This document shows positions 16,372-24,126 of a DNA stretch of 64,000 nt, piece after piece. Both the position numbers and the translations under genes were made by a program. The DNA is taken from the NCBI GenBank assembly GCA_964411505.1, contig CAYPLH010000012.1:1-64000 (forward strand). Reading direction: 5' to 3'. The notes below the pieces were generated by a model. The model worked only from the letters and a program-made list of their open reading frames with translations, had not been told where the DNA came from and made no database searches. Numbering within the stretch: position 1 is the first letter of the stretch; each line of letters begins with the position of its first letter. The DNA is from CAYPLH01 sp964411505. GTDB taxonomy: Bacteria > Bacillota > Clostridia > CAYPLH01 > DUMO01.

Positions 16372-16468
16372 ACGGATGCTCCGCATCCAAAAAAACCCTC
16401 CTTAAAGCAGCAAAGGGGCTTCCTCTTTGCAATCCCCATTGTCTAGGAAAGTATACTTTCCTAGACAA
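16372..16468. repeat. Multi-hairpin intergenic repeat, family A copy 2
   Basis: Starts at the GGATGC-TC-CGCATCC hairpin, continues through CCCTCCTTAAAGCAGCAAAG and AAAGGGGCTTCCTCTTTGCA, and ends with the palindrome TCTAGGAAAGTATACTTTCC. It matches copy 1 (5457-5550) nearly base for base, lacking the first two hairpins. It is upstream of moxR. Confidence 0.8.
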
Positions 16469-16570
16469 TAAAAATAGCTTGCTTAACCTATTTTAAATAT
16501 AAAGTTTAACATATCTGTGAATAAACTGTTAACTTTTCGTAAGGCTGGATGATGTATTTTGTCTCTATGC

Positions 16571-17353
16571 CTATGCGAACCATTCTTCCGGCTTAATCCA
16601 ATCTTCATCGGTAATGCCGGATAGACTGACAAGGCATTGTGCATTATTCCAACTTCCAACTTTGCCTAAAGAATGAGAATCAGAACCACGGCAAAATTTT
16701 ACCCCATATTTCTTTAGTTCTTTAATTAAATCAGCATATATTTCCATATATCCAGAATTCATTAAAATACCCGCCAGTTTATCATTAATTTCAAAAGCTG
16801 TTTTTTTATCAGCTAATTTTTTCAAAATATCAACAACTCTAAGAAACACAATATCATTTTTTATGTCGAATAGATTTAACTCTATAGGAAATCTAACAGG
16901 GTGCCCTAGTATATTAAAACTACTGTATTCAATACATGCTTCAAGAAACTCCATCCATAAATGTCCCATTTTTTCAAGTTCTTTATTTGTGTGCTCAAGT
17001 TTCTTATACTTCCAAACGCCTATTCCAATTTGTGGCATTCGATGAATTGACATCATTGTATAGTCCAAGTTTTCAATATCTGCAACAAATCTTCCATCCA
17101 TATAAATTGGATCCGGATCTAATTCAACTCCCAGCAAAATACGGGGAAAATTTTCAGGTATTTCTATTTCTTTAAGGTCTCTCTTAATATTTTCAATGTT
17201 CTCTGCCTCTTCACTGAATCTAACATGTTCACTTATGCCCAAGCATTCTAATTGTAAATCTGCTGCTTTAAAAATGAGATTTTTTACTGTTGCATTCTCT
17301 CTGGCATGGTCACAATGTATTGTATGATTATGTAAATCATGGTTAGGTCTCAA
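16571..17353 (-). CDS. PHP-domain phosphoesterase (HisK/PHP-type)
   Basis: A 260-residue metal-dependent hydrolase. The N-terminal HDLHNHTIHCDHA carries the first PHP metal-binding histidines; further ligands are seen in LGISEHVRF (H), GVELDPDP (E), SIHRMPQ (H), LGHPVRFP (H) and CRGSDSHSLG (D, H). PHP proteins of this size include histidinol phosphatase and polymerase-linked phosphoesterases; with no his genes nearby the substrate is open. Start: TTG at 17353, nine bases after AAGGAGG (17361-17367 region); longer in-frame extension upstream lacks a binding site. Stands apart from both the Bat operon and the glycan genes. Confidence 0.75.
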   Translation of the reverse strand: MRPNHDLHNHTIHCDHARENATVKNLIFKAADLQLECLGISEHVRFSEEAENIENIKRDLKEIEIPENFPRILLGVELDPDPIYMDGRFVADIENLDYTMMSIHRMPQIGIGVWKYKKLEHTNKELEKMGHLWMEFLEACIEYSSFNILGHPVRFPIELNLFDIKNDIVFLRVVDILKKLADKKTAFEINDKLAGILMNSGYMEIYADLIKELKKYGVKFCRGSDSHSLGKVGSWNNAQCLVSLSGITDEDWIKPEEWFA

Positions 17354-17462
17354 GTTAACAGTCCTCCTTATTATGTTTAATGTATGTATATTATAGCACA
17401 GTATATGAGTTCTAAAATATTCCACCCGAAAATTTCATCCATTAATCTACGTGCATTCTGTC

Positions 17463-17518
17463 GAGTAGATACATCCCGCAAGGGGTATATCTACTCAACC
17501 GTGCATTCAAGGTGCACG
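17463..17518. repeat. Two small hairpins downstream of the MDR gene
   Basis: GAGTAGATACATCCC pairs with GGGGTATATCTACTC (17463-17496, one bulge) and CGTGCA-TTCAAGG-TGCACG forms a second hairpin (17500-17518). They lie between the MDR dehydrogenase stop and the PHP gene; no T-run follows either. Confidence 0.45.
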
Positions 17519-17525
17519 CACAACA

Positions 17526-17552
17526 AAACCTGCCTTCGTTTTTGAAGGCAGA
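17526..17552 (-). terminator. Likely terminator of the MDR dehydrogenase gene
   Basis: On the minus strand CTGCCTTC-AAAAAC-GAAGGCAG is followed by GTTTTGTTG, about 20 bases after the stop at 17571. Perfect 8-bp stem, modest T-run. Confidence 0.6.
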
Positions 17553-17570
17553 AGTTACGCTGGTAGGGGG

Positions 17571-18599
17571 TTATGAGTGATCGGTCCAGTCCAGTACAAT
17601 ACCTGTGAACAAATCAGGTTGGTTAGTAAGTCCCATGTATGCTTCATTTATTCTTGCAGGATCTATTACATGAGAAATCATAGGCTTTATCTTTAATATT
17701 CCTCTTTCTATCCAGTCAAATATCATCTGCTGCTTTGTGTACAGGGAATCCCTTCCCGCAAACTCCGAATAATCCGGCAAACACCATTCCAAAGCTCCAC
17801 GGACTGTAATATTCCTTCTGTGTATATCCGCCAAAATTTCGGTGATGTTACCTTCTACCGGCACCCGCGGACTACCAAGCAGGATGAGCTGTCCATATTG
17901 CGCAGTTGCTTGAAGCGCCTGTATCACAACCTTACTGTGTCCAACTGCATCTACAGCAATGTTTGCCATTTGCTTGCCTGTTATATTAGAAATAGCTTCT
18001 TGAACCTCTTCCTGGTTTCCACCAATCACATGTGAAACCCCACACTCTTTTGCTATTTCTCTCCGTGCTTCGTTCAAATCCACTCCTATAACTCTGCACC
18101 CCAAAGCTTGATATGCCTGTGCAGCAATATTGCCAACCATACCAAGCCCAAATACAACGACCCAATCATTTTTTCCAATATCGCTTACATAAATTCCTGT
18201 TGTCGCAACACCAGCCATACGCGAAGCCGCAGCCATTGCACCGTCCATATTTTGGGGCACCTCTATAATCATGCTCTTTTGTTTCAATTTAATATGCGAA
18301 GCATGTGGTCCGAATGTGAAAACCCTTTGTCCAGGCTTGCATACGGTTACTCCTTCCCCAATAGCACGCACAACACCAACATTTGCATATCCTGAATTGC
18401 AGGGATATGTACAAAAAAATCCAGGCTGATAAACCCTTTCCTCCGTGGCATTAAATATCGATAGTTCAGTACCTGCACTGATGAATGAGTATTGTGTTTC
18501 GATAAATACCTCATCACGTTTCAAATCAACTTCATCCGAATTCACCGTTTTTAATTCAACTTGTTGCTTCCCTGTTATAATTACTTTTTTAATTTGCAT
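17571..18599 (-). CDS. MDR-family (alcohol/polyol dehydrogenase-like) oxidoreductase
   Basis: A 342-residue medium-chain dehydrogenase. It has the GroES-like N-terminal fold (FISAGTELSIFNATEERVYQ; GYANVGVVRAIGEGVTVCKPG) and a Rossmann domain with VVVFGLGMVGNIAAQAYQ (about 152-169) and VIGVDLNEARRE, where the Asp suggests NAD(H). It lacks the four structural-zinc cysteines and the usual CGSD zinc motif, as in the BchC/threonine-dehydrogenase-like 'zinc-binding dehydrogenase' subgroup. It lies directly upstream of a terminator and downstream of a sulfatase in the glycan region, so it may oxidise a sugar or desulfated intermediate; substrate unknown. A 31-base exact copy of its 3' part occurs at 40551-40581. 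Confidence 0.75.
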   Translation of the reverse strand: MQIKKVIITGKQQVELKTVNSDEVDLKRDEVFIETQYSFISAGTELSIFNATEERVYQPGFFCTYPCNSGYANVGVVRAIGEGVTVCKPGQRVFTFGPHASHIKLKQKSMIIEVPQNMDGAMAAASRMAGVATTGIYVSDIGKNDWVVVFGLGMVGNIAAQAYQALGCRVIGVDLNEARREIAKECGVSHVIGGNQEEVQEAISNITGKQMANIAVDAVGHSKVVIQALQATAQYGQLILLGSPRVPVEGNITEILADIHRRNITVRGALEWCLPDYSEFAGRDSLYTKQQMIFDWIERGILKIKPMISHVIDPARINEAYMGLTNQPDLFTGIVLDWTDHS

Positions 18600-18727
18600 A
18601 TAATCTCTCCCATTCTATGTAAAAATTATTCCTTACTTTTTGTTTTAGTACTACAAAGAAAAATTCGAATCTATCCTGCCTAGAATTTAGCTCATCTTAC
18701 AGTTTTCTTAAAAGCAGGATCACCATA

Positions 18728-20197
18728 CTAGATAATTCTCATACTGCCTTTAGGGTATACTTTGGATAAATCAGGACCGTATGAAGCCACTCGCAAAGCT
18801 GGATAATTTGAATTATAAAGGCTGCGATCTCCTGTATCACGCACAATTGCCCACATCAAAGCACTCATTTCCCGTAACAGTGCATCATACTCAGGAAGGT
18901 TTGCAAGGTTGCGCTTCTCTAGAGGGTCTTTCGACAGATCATACAGTTCATCCATATCAAAGCCATTGAAAACATATTTTATGTCGTCCTTATAGACAAT
19001 TCTCTGAGTAAGCAAGATTCTACCACCGTTATATTCAGCATATCCGAGTGTATAGTCTTTTTCTGCTGCATCGTCGAATAATGCCGACGCAAAGGATATA
19101 GTATCAAGTTCTTCAATAGCTTCACAACCGCTAAGCTCGATTATTGTTGGGCAAAGAGCATGGGTGCCAACACGAGCAAAACTCTCTGCACCCACACGCA
19201 TACCTGGTCCTGCTACTATAAGAGGAACATTATAAATTTCCTCATATGATCCAATAGTTTTGCAAAACAATCCATGTGCACCCATGCAGTCGCCATGATC
19301 GGCGGTAAATATTACAACGGTATTATCGGTTATACCCAGTCGGTCAAGGATATCCAGTACGCGTCCAAATTGTGCGTCTGCTTCAGTTACGCAGCCATAG
19401 TAACAGGCTAGTGCCTCACGCAATTGCCTATCGCTGAAATTTTTCCAGCAGCGCATTCCGATTCGATATAAATTAGGTCGCTCGCCCTCATCATAAAGAG
19501 TCTCAGGCAATGACAAAAAATCAGCATCATATAAATCCCTTGCCTCACGCCCGCAGACATAAGGATCATGAGGTTCGCTAAAGCTAAGCATACACATCCA
19601 TGGCTTTGTTTGTGTGTTCTGCAAAGAAATATACTCGATAGCCATTTCAGTTGCTAAAGCCATGTTTGTCTGCTCTACAGGATTATCACGAATCCCGGTG
19701 AACAATGCCGGGCGGTAGCCTTCCGGTGCTTGGCAGTATACCGCTTCGCTATGCTGTATCCTTGGAGGTTCGCCTCCTAACAGTAACTTTCTCTTTTCTA
19801 AGTACTGTGGACTGAAACCCACTGCATTTACGCAATTTACATCCCAGCCAAATGGTTCAAGCCTGTTTGTGCGCTCAACGTGCCACTTTCCAAAATAACC
19901 GGTGTTGTATCCGCCAGCTTTTAATCGTTGTGCAAAGTGTGGCTTTTCTTTCCGAAGACAGAACTGATCGTCGTCAGCAGTATGAGTAACGACTAATGCT
20001 CCATGATTGTGCGGCAGAAGCCCTGTCATGATCCCGGCGCGTGCTGGGGTGCAAACTGCGTTTGACGTATATGCTCGTTTGAAGTGTATACCACGTTTTC
20101 GAAGTCTATCCAAATTTGGCGTCTTGCAAGGGTGCTCCCCCTCAAGCAAAGCTGCTTGAAACTGGTCACACATCAAAAATAGTATATTTGGTTTCAT
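18728..20197 (-). CDS. Sulfatase 1 (Cys-type, formylglycine-dependent)
   Basis: A 489-residue sulfatase without signal peptide. N-terminal metal ligands in ILFLMCDQFQ; the modification motif is SNAVCTPARAG with C49 to be converted to formylglycine (CxPxR). Further active-site parts: GYFGKWHVER (Lys/His), and IFTADHGDCMGAHGLF with the metal-binding DHG. The C-terminal part has DELYDLSKDPLEKRNLANLP, typical of S1-family carbohydrate sulfatases. Being cytoplasmic, it would act on imported sulfated sugars, and the ABC importer genes lie immediately upstream. Cys-type sulfatases in anaerobes need a radical SAM maturase, not found in this window. GGAGG precedes the ATG. Confidence 0.9.
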   Translation of the reverse strand: MKPNILFLMCDQFQAALLEGEHPCKTPNLDRLRKRGIHFKRAYTSNAVCTPARAGIMTGLLPHNHGALVVTHTADDDQFCLRKEKPHFAQRLKAGGYNTGYFGKWHVERTNRLEPFGWDVNCVNAVGFSPQYLEKRKLLLGGEPPRIQHSEAVYCQAPEGYRPALFTGIRDNPVEQTNMALATEMAIEYISLQNTQTKPWMCMLSFSEPHDPYVCGREARDLYDADFLSLPETLYDEGERPNLYRIGMRCWKNFSDRQLREALACYYGCVTEADAQFGRVLDILDRLGITDNTVVIFTADHGDCMGAHGLFCKTIGSYEEIYNVPLIVAGPGMRVGAESFARVGTHALCPTIIELSGCEAIEELDTISFASALFDDAAEKDYTLGYAEYNGGRILLTQRIVYKDDIKYVFNGFDMDELYDLSKDPLEKRNLANLPEYDALLREMSALMWAIVRDTGDRSLYNSNYPALRVASYGPDLSKVYPKGSMRII

Positions 20198-20381
20198 TTC
20201 ATTTTCCTCCTTTATTTAATACTACATAGAAACTTTTTCCCCTTAAGATATCGGCATCTTAGTGGATGAATGGAAATTCATTTTTAAAATGCGACTTTAA
20301 TCTTGTCGCAATGCGTTAATAAGGCGTATTTATTTTCTTCCTTTACTTGTATTATTCCAAGTTCTATGTCAAATGTCAAAT

Positions 20382-20458
20382 AAAAAAGTGGGCTACCCCA
20401 CTTTTTTTCGCTAGAGAACCTTATGGTTCCCTTCGACGGATGCTCCGCATTCTGATCA
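20382..20458. repeat. Multi-hairpin intergenic repeat, family A copy 3
   Basis: AAAAAAGTGGGCTACCCCAC, then TTTTTTTCGCTAGAGAACCT, TATGGTTCCCTTCGACGGAT and GCTCCGCATTCTGATCACC follow the order of copy 1 (5401-5475). It runs into the stop codon of the permease gene (20456-20458), so the element's edge supplies the end of that gene. Confidence 0.8.
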
Positions 20459-21313
20459 CCCTTTCACCGAGCCAAGCATAATCCCCTTTACAAAATACTT
20501 CTGTAGAAACGGGTATACCATAACAATAGGCAAAACTGCAATAACAGCAGTCGCCATTCTATATGCTTCTGATGTTGCTTCCAGTGAACCGGATTCTTCA
20601 ATCATATTGAGCGAGCTTAAAAACGAGTACAATATAACCTGTATAGGCCACTTTTTTACATCATTTAAATATATAAGTCCGGGTAAAAAAGCATTCCATT
20701 TTCCAACAGCATAAAACAATCCTATTGCAGCAAGCACTGCCTTTGAAAGAGGCAGCACAATTTTAATTAAAACTGCAATATCATTATAACCATCAATATA
20801 CGCAGATTCAATGAGTTCTACAGGTATATTTTTAAAAAACTTAATCATTACCATTGTATTATAAACACTAATTGCCCCAAGAAATATTAACGCCCATAAT
20901 GAATTAACCAATCCGAAAGAGCGGACAACCAGAAATGTCGGAATCATGCCACCATTAAACAGCATAGTAAACATAATAAAAGACATAATATATTTTCTGC
21001 CTGATAGATTATTCTTCGAAAGTGGGTAGGCAGTAGTAACAGTCAAAAATAAACTGATGGCAGTTCCCATCAGTGTTACTATTAACGAATTTTTATATCC
21101 GCTAAATATTAGAGGATCACTCAAAAGCTGTTTGTATACTTTGAGTGTAAAGCCATTGGGAGTCAGATAATAAATGTTTGCTGACATTTTAGTAGAGCTG
21201 CTTAAAGAGATCATAAGCATATACCATAACGGATATACCATCACTAAAACCAATAGAGTAAAGAACATATAATTCAAGATATAAAATATTTTAGTTTTTA
21301 CATTCGCCCCCAT
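20456..21313 (-). CDS. Carbohydrate ABC transporter permease (LplC/YtcP-like)
   Basis: A 285-residue inner-membrane permease of the CUT1 family with about six helices; the first is YMFFTLLVLVMVYPLWYMLM. The EAA loop that contacts the ATPase reads ELIESAYIDGYNDIAVLIKI-VLP (about 175-197). The ending QKYFVKGIMLGSVKG is a hallmark of the LplC/YtcP group that imports uronate- or rhamnose-containing oligosaccharides. Its ATG directly follows the stop of the partner permease and has GAGGAGGGG nine bases upstream. No ATP-binding subunit is encoded nearby, as usual for this group, which shares a distant MsmK-type ATPase. Confidence 0.9.
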   Translation of the reverse strand: MGANVKTKIFYILNYMFFTLLVLVMVYPLWYMLMISLSSSTKMSANIYYLTPNGFTLKVYKQLLSDPLIFSGYKNSLIVTLMGTAISLFLTVTTAYPLSKNNLSGRKYIMSFIMFTMLFNGGMIPTFLVVRSFGLVNSLWALIFLGAISVYNTMVMIKFFKNIPVELIESAYIDGYNDIAVLIKIVLPLSKAVLAAIGLFYAVGKWNAFLPGLIYLNDVKKWPIQVILYSFLSSLNMIEESGSLEATSEAYRMATAVIAVLPIVMVYPFLQKYFVKGIMLGSVKG

Positions 21314-22249
21314 CTAAAACAGCCCCTCCTCACCAATCATCTTACTAAACCGATCTGCTGAAACTATCAGAATTAACGCTACCACAGACTTAAAAAAATC
21401 TACAGCGGAAGTAAAGCTGTATTCTCCTCTCCCTAAGCCTACTCTGTAGACATATGTATCAAATATCTCACTTACTTCCATTACCAAAGGATTCTGTAAA
21501 ACCATAACCTGCTCAAAGCCTGCATTCATCAGCTGCCCTATCCTTAATATAAGGAGCAGAACTATAATTCCTGTGATTGATGGAATTGTAATATACCATA
21601 CCTGCTTTAGCTTATTGGCTCCGTCCACTATTGCCGCTTCATATAGGCTTGGATCTATTTGAGATAAAGCAGCTAAATATATAATCGTTCCCCACCCGCT
21701 TGTTTTCCATATAGAGGAAATGACCAAAATTGACCTGAAATACCTGCGGCTCGCCAACAAACTACCGATTATATGCTCTCCAAACAATAGATTAACAACT
21801 CCGTGGCTGGCAGAAAAAAGAGAGAGCATCATACTGCCTATAATAACCCAGGAGATAAAATGCGGAAGATACATTACTGACTGTGCAATCTTTTTAAAAC
21901 GTGAATTTTTTATTTCATTAAGCAATATAGATAATATAATGGGAACAGGAAACCCGAATATTATTTTGTAAAAGCTTATAAAAAGTGTATTTCTCAATAT
22001 TCCCCAGAAGTCTGGATAGCTAAATACTTTTTTGAAGTTGTCGAATCCTACCCACGGACTATTTATCACCCCGGTAAAAATATTAAATTTCTTAAACGCT
22101 ATTACCAGCCCTCCCATAGGCAAGTAACAGAACAGAATAAAGTATATAATTCCCGGAAGCAATAGAATATAGAGATACCTGTCTCTTAATACTTTTTTAC
22201 CTGCAGCTCCCAATGAACCTGTTCGTGTACGATTGTAGTTAATCCCCAT
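21314..22249 (-). CDS. Carbohydrate ABC transporter permease (LplB/YteP-like)
   Basis: A 311-residue permease. First helix YLYILLLPGIIYFILFCYLP, then GLVIAFKKFNIFTGVINSPW and VGFDNFKKVFSYPDFW, typical for LplB. EAA loop: DPSLYEAAIVDGANKLKQVW (about 205-225). The end DTYVYRVGLGRGEYSFTSAV is a strong group marker. It pairs with the permease immediately downstream. I choose ATG at 22249 (AGGAGGTG nine bases upstream); a GTG at 22261 overlaps that site. A stable hairpin lies between the binding-protein gene and this gene, which probably lowers permease expression relative to the binding protein. Confidence 0.9.
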   Translation of the reverse strand: MGINYNRTRTGSLGAAGKKVLRDRYLYILLLPGIIYFILFCYLPMGGLVIAFKKFNIFTGVINSPWVGFDNFKKVFSYPDFWGILRNTLFISFYKIIFGFPVPIILSILLNEIKNSRFKKIAQSVMYLPHFISWVIIGSMMLSLFSASHGVVNLLFGEHIIGSLLASRRYFRSILVISSIWKTSGWGTIIYLAALSQIDPSLYEAAIVDGANKLKQVWYITIPSITGIIVLLLILRIGQLMNAGFEQVMVLQNPLVMEVSEIFDTYVYRVGLGRGEYSFTSAVDFFKSVVALILIVSADRFSKMIGEEGLF

Positions 22250-22279
22250 CAATGTATCCACCTCCTGTCATCATGCACT

Positions 22280-22310
22280 GGCACAGGACAAGCTTTAGTT
22301 GTCCCGTGCC
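22280..22310 (-). promoter_or_regulatory. Intercistronic hairpin between binding-protein and permease genes
   Basis: GGCACAGGACAA (22280-22291) pairs with TTGTCCCGTGCC (22299-22310), 12 bp with one mismatch and a 7-base loop, no T-run. Hairpins here commonly protect the upstream binding-protein mRNA or attenuate read-through into permease genes. Confidence 0.6.
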
Positions 22311-22330
22311 GCAATAAAGTAATTCCACAT

Positions 22331-23869
22331 TTAATTCTTTCTTGATTCATATTCACGGTTAACTGCATCAACCAATTCCTTGCCCCCACGATTATTCCAT
22401 TCTGTAACAAAGCTTTCAAAGCCTCCGTCGATTGGAGTTTCTCCTACGATCATTTTAAGGTACTGCTCTTTAGTAAAACTATCCAAAAGATCTGATTCAT
22501 TTAGTTCAGGAAGCAGCATTCCGTCTATCGCACTGGGTAATGCTGAGTCTGCCCATTTTTTCAACGTATCCCGATAATGCATGGAAGCATGCTCGTATCG
22601 TACCGTTCTGATTATGGGGATTGCAAAAAGGTTAGTGCCGACACTTGCTAGGGTATCTGCATCTGCTGTTACATTTACAATACCGTTCTCAACAGTAAAA
22701 TGCTCACCTTCTATACCATAACTGTAAATTGTTTGATATTCCTCTGTAGCTACATAGTCCAGCACTCTTAAAACAGCATCTATATTAGGGGATTTTGAAA
22801 CTACACCTGTTTTTAACCATCCCCTGCCGCCCAATGTACGGAATCCTATTTTGTTATAGCCAGGCGTTTCCAAAAGCTCACCTGCAATGTATTCTCCGTT
22901 AGGATTTCTGTCCTTGAATGGTTTATAGTGGTTATCATTGTTATTTACGTCAATTACATGTGTAAAGAATACAAATGCTCCAGCTATACCTTCATAAGTC
23001 TTATTTTTATACCGATCGGGATTGTCTGTAACAAATTCGGGATCAATCAGCTTATTCATGTACATTTTATTAATGAACTTGAGAGCTTCTTTTGCTTCAG
23101 GCATTACAGTACCATTTACAACCTTACCGTCACGTTCCAACCAATATGAAGCTTGAACTCCAAAAGCGGCAAATATGTGATCAAAGGTAAAGGCAATGTC
23201 TCCCAGTTGTCCTATTATAGCATATGTATCCTTTTCATTATTCCCATCCGGATCCTGGTGAGAAACAGCATATGCTACATCATAGTATTCATCAAGAGTA
23301 GCAGGAACGTCTAGACTTAATTTTTTAAGCCAGTCTCCTCTGTACAGCAAGCATCTTTGCACCGGGTCTGCGCCAATAGGAATTGCATAAATGTTTCCGT
23401 CCTTATGAGTCATTGCCTTCCAGACGGTATCATTTCTTACAGCTGCTAAATTTGTGTATTTATCAAAATAATTGTTAAGAGGAAGCAGCATACCGGCTTC
23501 CGCAAAGGTTAACTCCTGTGCATCCTGGGTTATATTTATTATATCAGGATAATCGCTTGAAGCCATTACTACATTAAGCTTAGTAACATAATCTGCAAAT
23601 GGTACTGAACTAACCTCCAATATTGTGTTTGTATTTTCCTGAATTAAGTCTGTGGTTAGGGTTTTATAATCAGTAGCCCTCCATGCACCAACAAGTAATT
23701 TTAAGACAGTTGGTTTCTCTGCTTCCGTCGGTTTCTGTGTCCCTGTACCTGTATTCTGGGAATCACTTGTTCCACCGGTATTGCCTGCACAACCAAAACT
23801 TAAAAGAAAAATCATAGAAAACACAATAAATAATGCAGTACATCTAATAATTCTTTTTCCCATTACCAT
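22331..23869 (-). CDS. Extracellular solute-binding lipoprotein (LplA/YtcQ-like)
   Basis: A 512-residue lipoprotein. The signal peptide ends in LLSFGC (lipobox, Cys about 27), followed by a Gly/Ser/Thr-rich linker (AGNTGGTSDSQNTGTGTQKP). The mature part has the family-1 solute-binding fold: VMASSDYPDIINITQDAQEL, IYAIPIGADPVQRCLLYRGD, WLKKLSLDVPATLDEYYDVA. It captures an oligosaccharide outside the membrane for the two permeases downstream. AGGAGG precedes two in-frame ATGs (23869 and 23863); either may be used. The gene has its own promoter and is divergent from an AraC-type membrane regulator, its likely controller. Confidence 0.9.
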   Translation of the reverse strand: MVMGKRIIRCTALFIVFSMIFLLSFGCAGNTGGTSDSQNTGTGTQKPTEAEKPTVLKLLVGAWRATDYKTLTTDLIQENTNTILEVSSVPFADYVTKLNVVMASSDYPDIINITQDAQELTFAEAGMLLPLNNYFDKYTNLAAVRNDTVWKAMTHKDGNIYAIPIGADPVQRCLLYRGDWLKKLSLDVPATLDEYYDVAYAVSHQDPDGNNEKDTYAIIGQLGDIAFTFDHIFAAFGVQASYWLERDGKVVNGTVMPEAKEALKFINKMYMNKLIDPEFVTDNPDRYKNKTYEGIAGAFVFFTHVIDVNNNDNHYKPFKDRNPNGEYIAGELLETPGYNKIGFRTLGGRGWLKTGVVSKSPNIDAVLRVLDYVATEEYQTIYSYGIEGEHFTVENGIVNVTADADTLASVGTNLFAIPIIRTVRYEHASMHYRDTLKKWADSALPSAIDGMLLPELNESDLLDSFTKEQYLKMIVGETPIDGGFESFVTEWNNRGGKELVDAVNREYESRKN

Positions 23870-23910
23870 TTAACCTCCTAATGAAATATATTATTTGTCC
23901 GGACACTGTT

Positions 23911-23939
23911 ATTCTAGCAACAGCTATATAAAATGTAAA
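23911..23939 (-). promoter_or_regulatory. Promoter of the first importer operon
   Basis: On the minus strand TTTACA (-35) and TAGAAT (-10) are spaced by 17 bases. The palindrome GTCCGGAC lies just downstream (23897-23904). The start codon is about 40 bases from the -10. Confidence 0.6.
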
Positions 23940-24050
23940 TTGTACATTTAAGTTATTATTGTTAAAAATTCAGATATAACGTTATGGCGACAGAAAAAAC
24001 AGCTACATGAAACAATATTATCAGGAGTCGGACTATTGAAACTTCCTTCC

Positions 24051-24079
24051 TTGCGAAATTCATGATATCATGATATAAT
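24051..24079 (+). promoter_or_regulatory. Promoter of the AraC-type regulator gene with palindromic spacer
   Basis: TTGCGA (-35) and TATAAT (-10) are 17 bases apart, 47 bases before the start. The spacer contains the perfect 12-base palindrome CATGATATCATG (24061-24072), a possible operator. Confidence 0.7.
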
Positions 24080-24126
24080 CTAATATACTCATACATAATG
24101 CTCATTTACTAGAGGTGTTAACCTTT

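Noticed and set aside
16326..16439. N-terminal extension of MoxR
   Set aside because: It translates the family A repeat and lacks a ribosome binding site; the protein core aligns from the ATG at 16325.
17463..17552. Riboswitch or CRISPR-like repeats downstream of the MDR gene
   Set aside because: The hairpins are single, unequal and without spacers; one fits a plain terminator.
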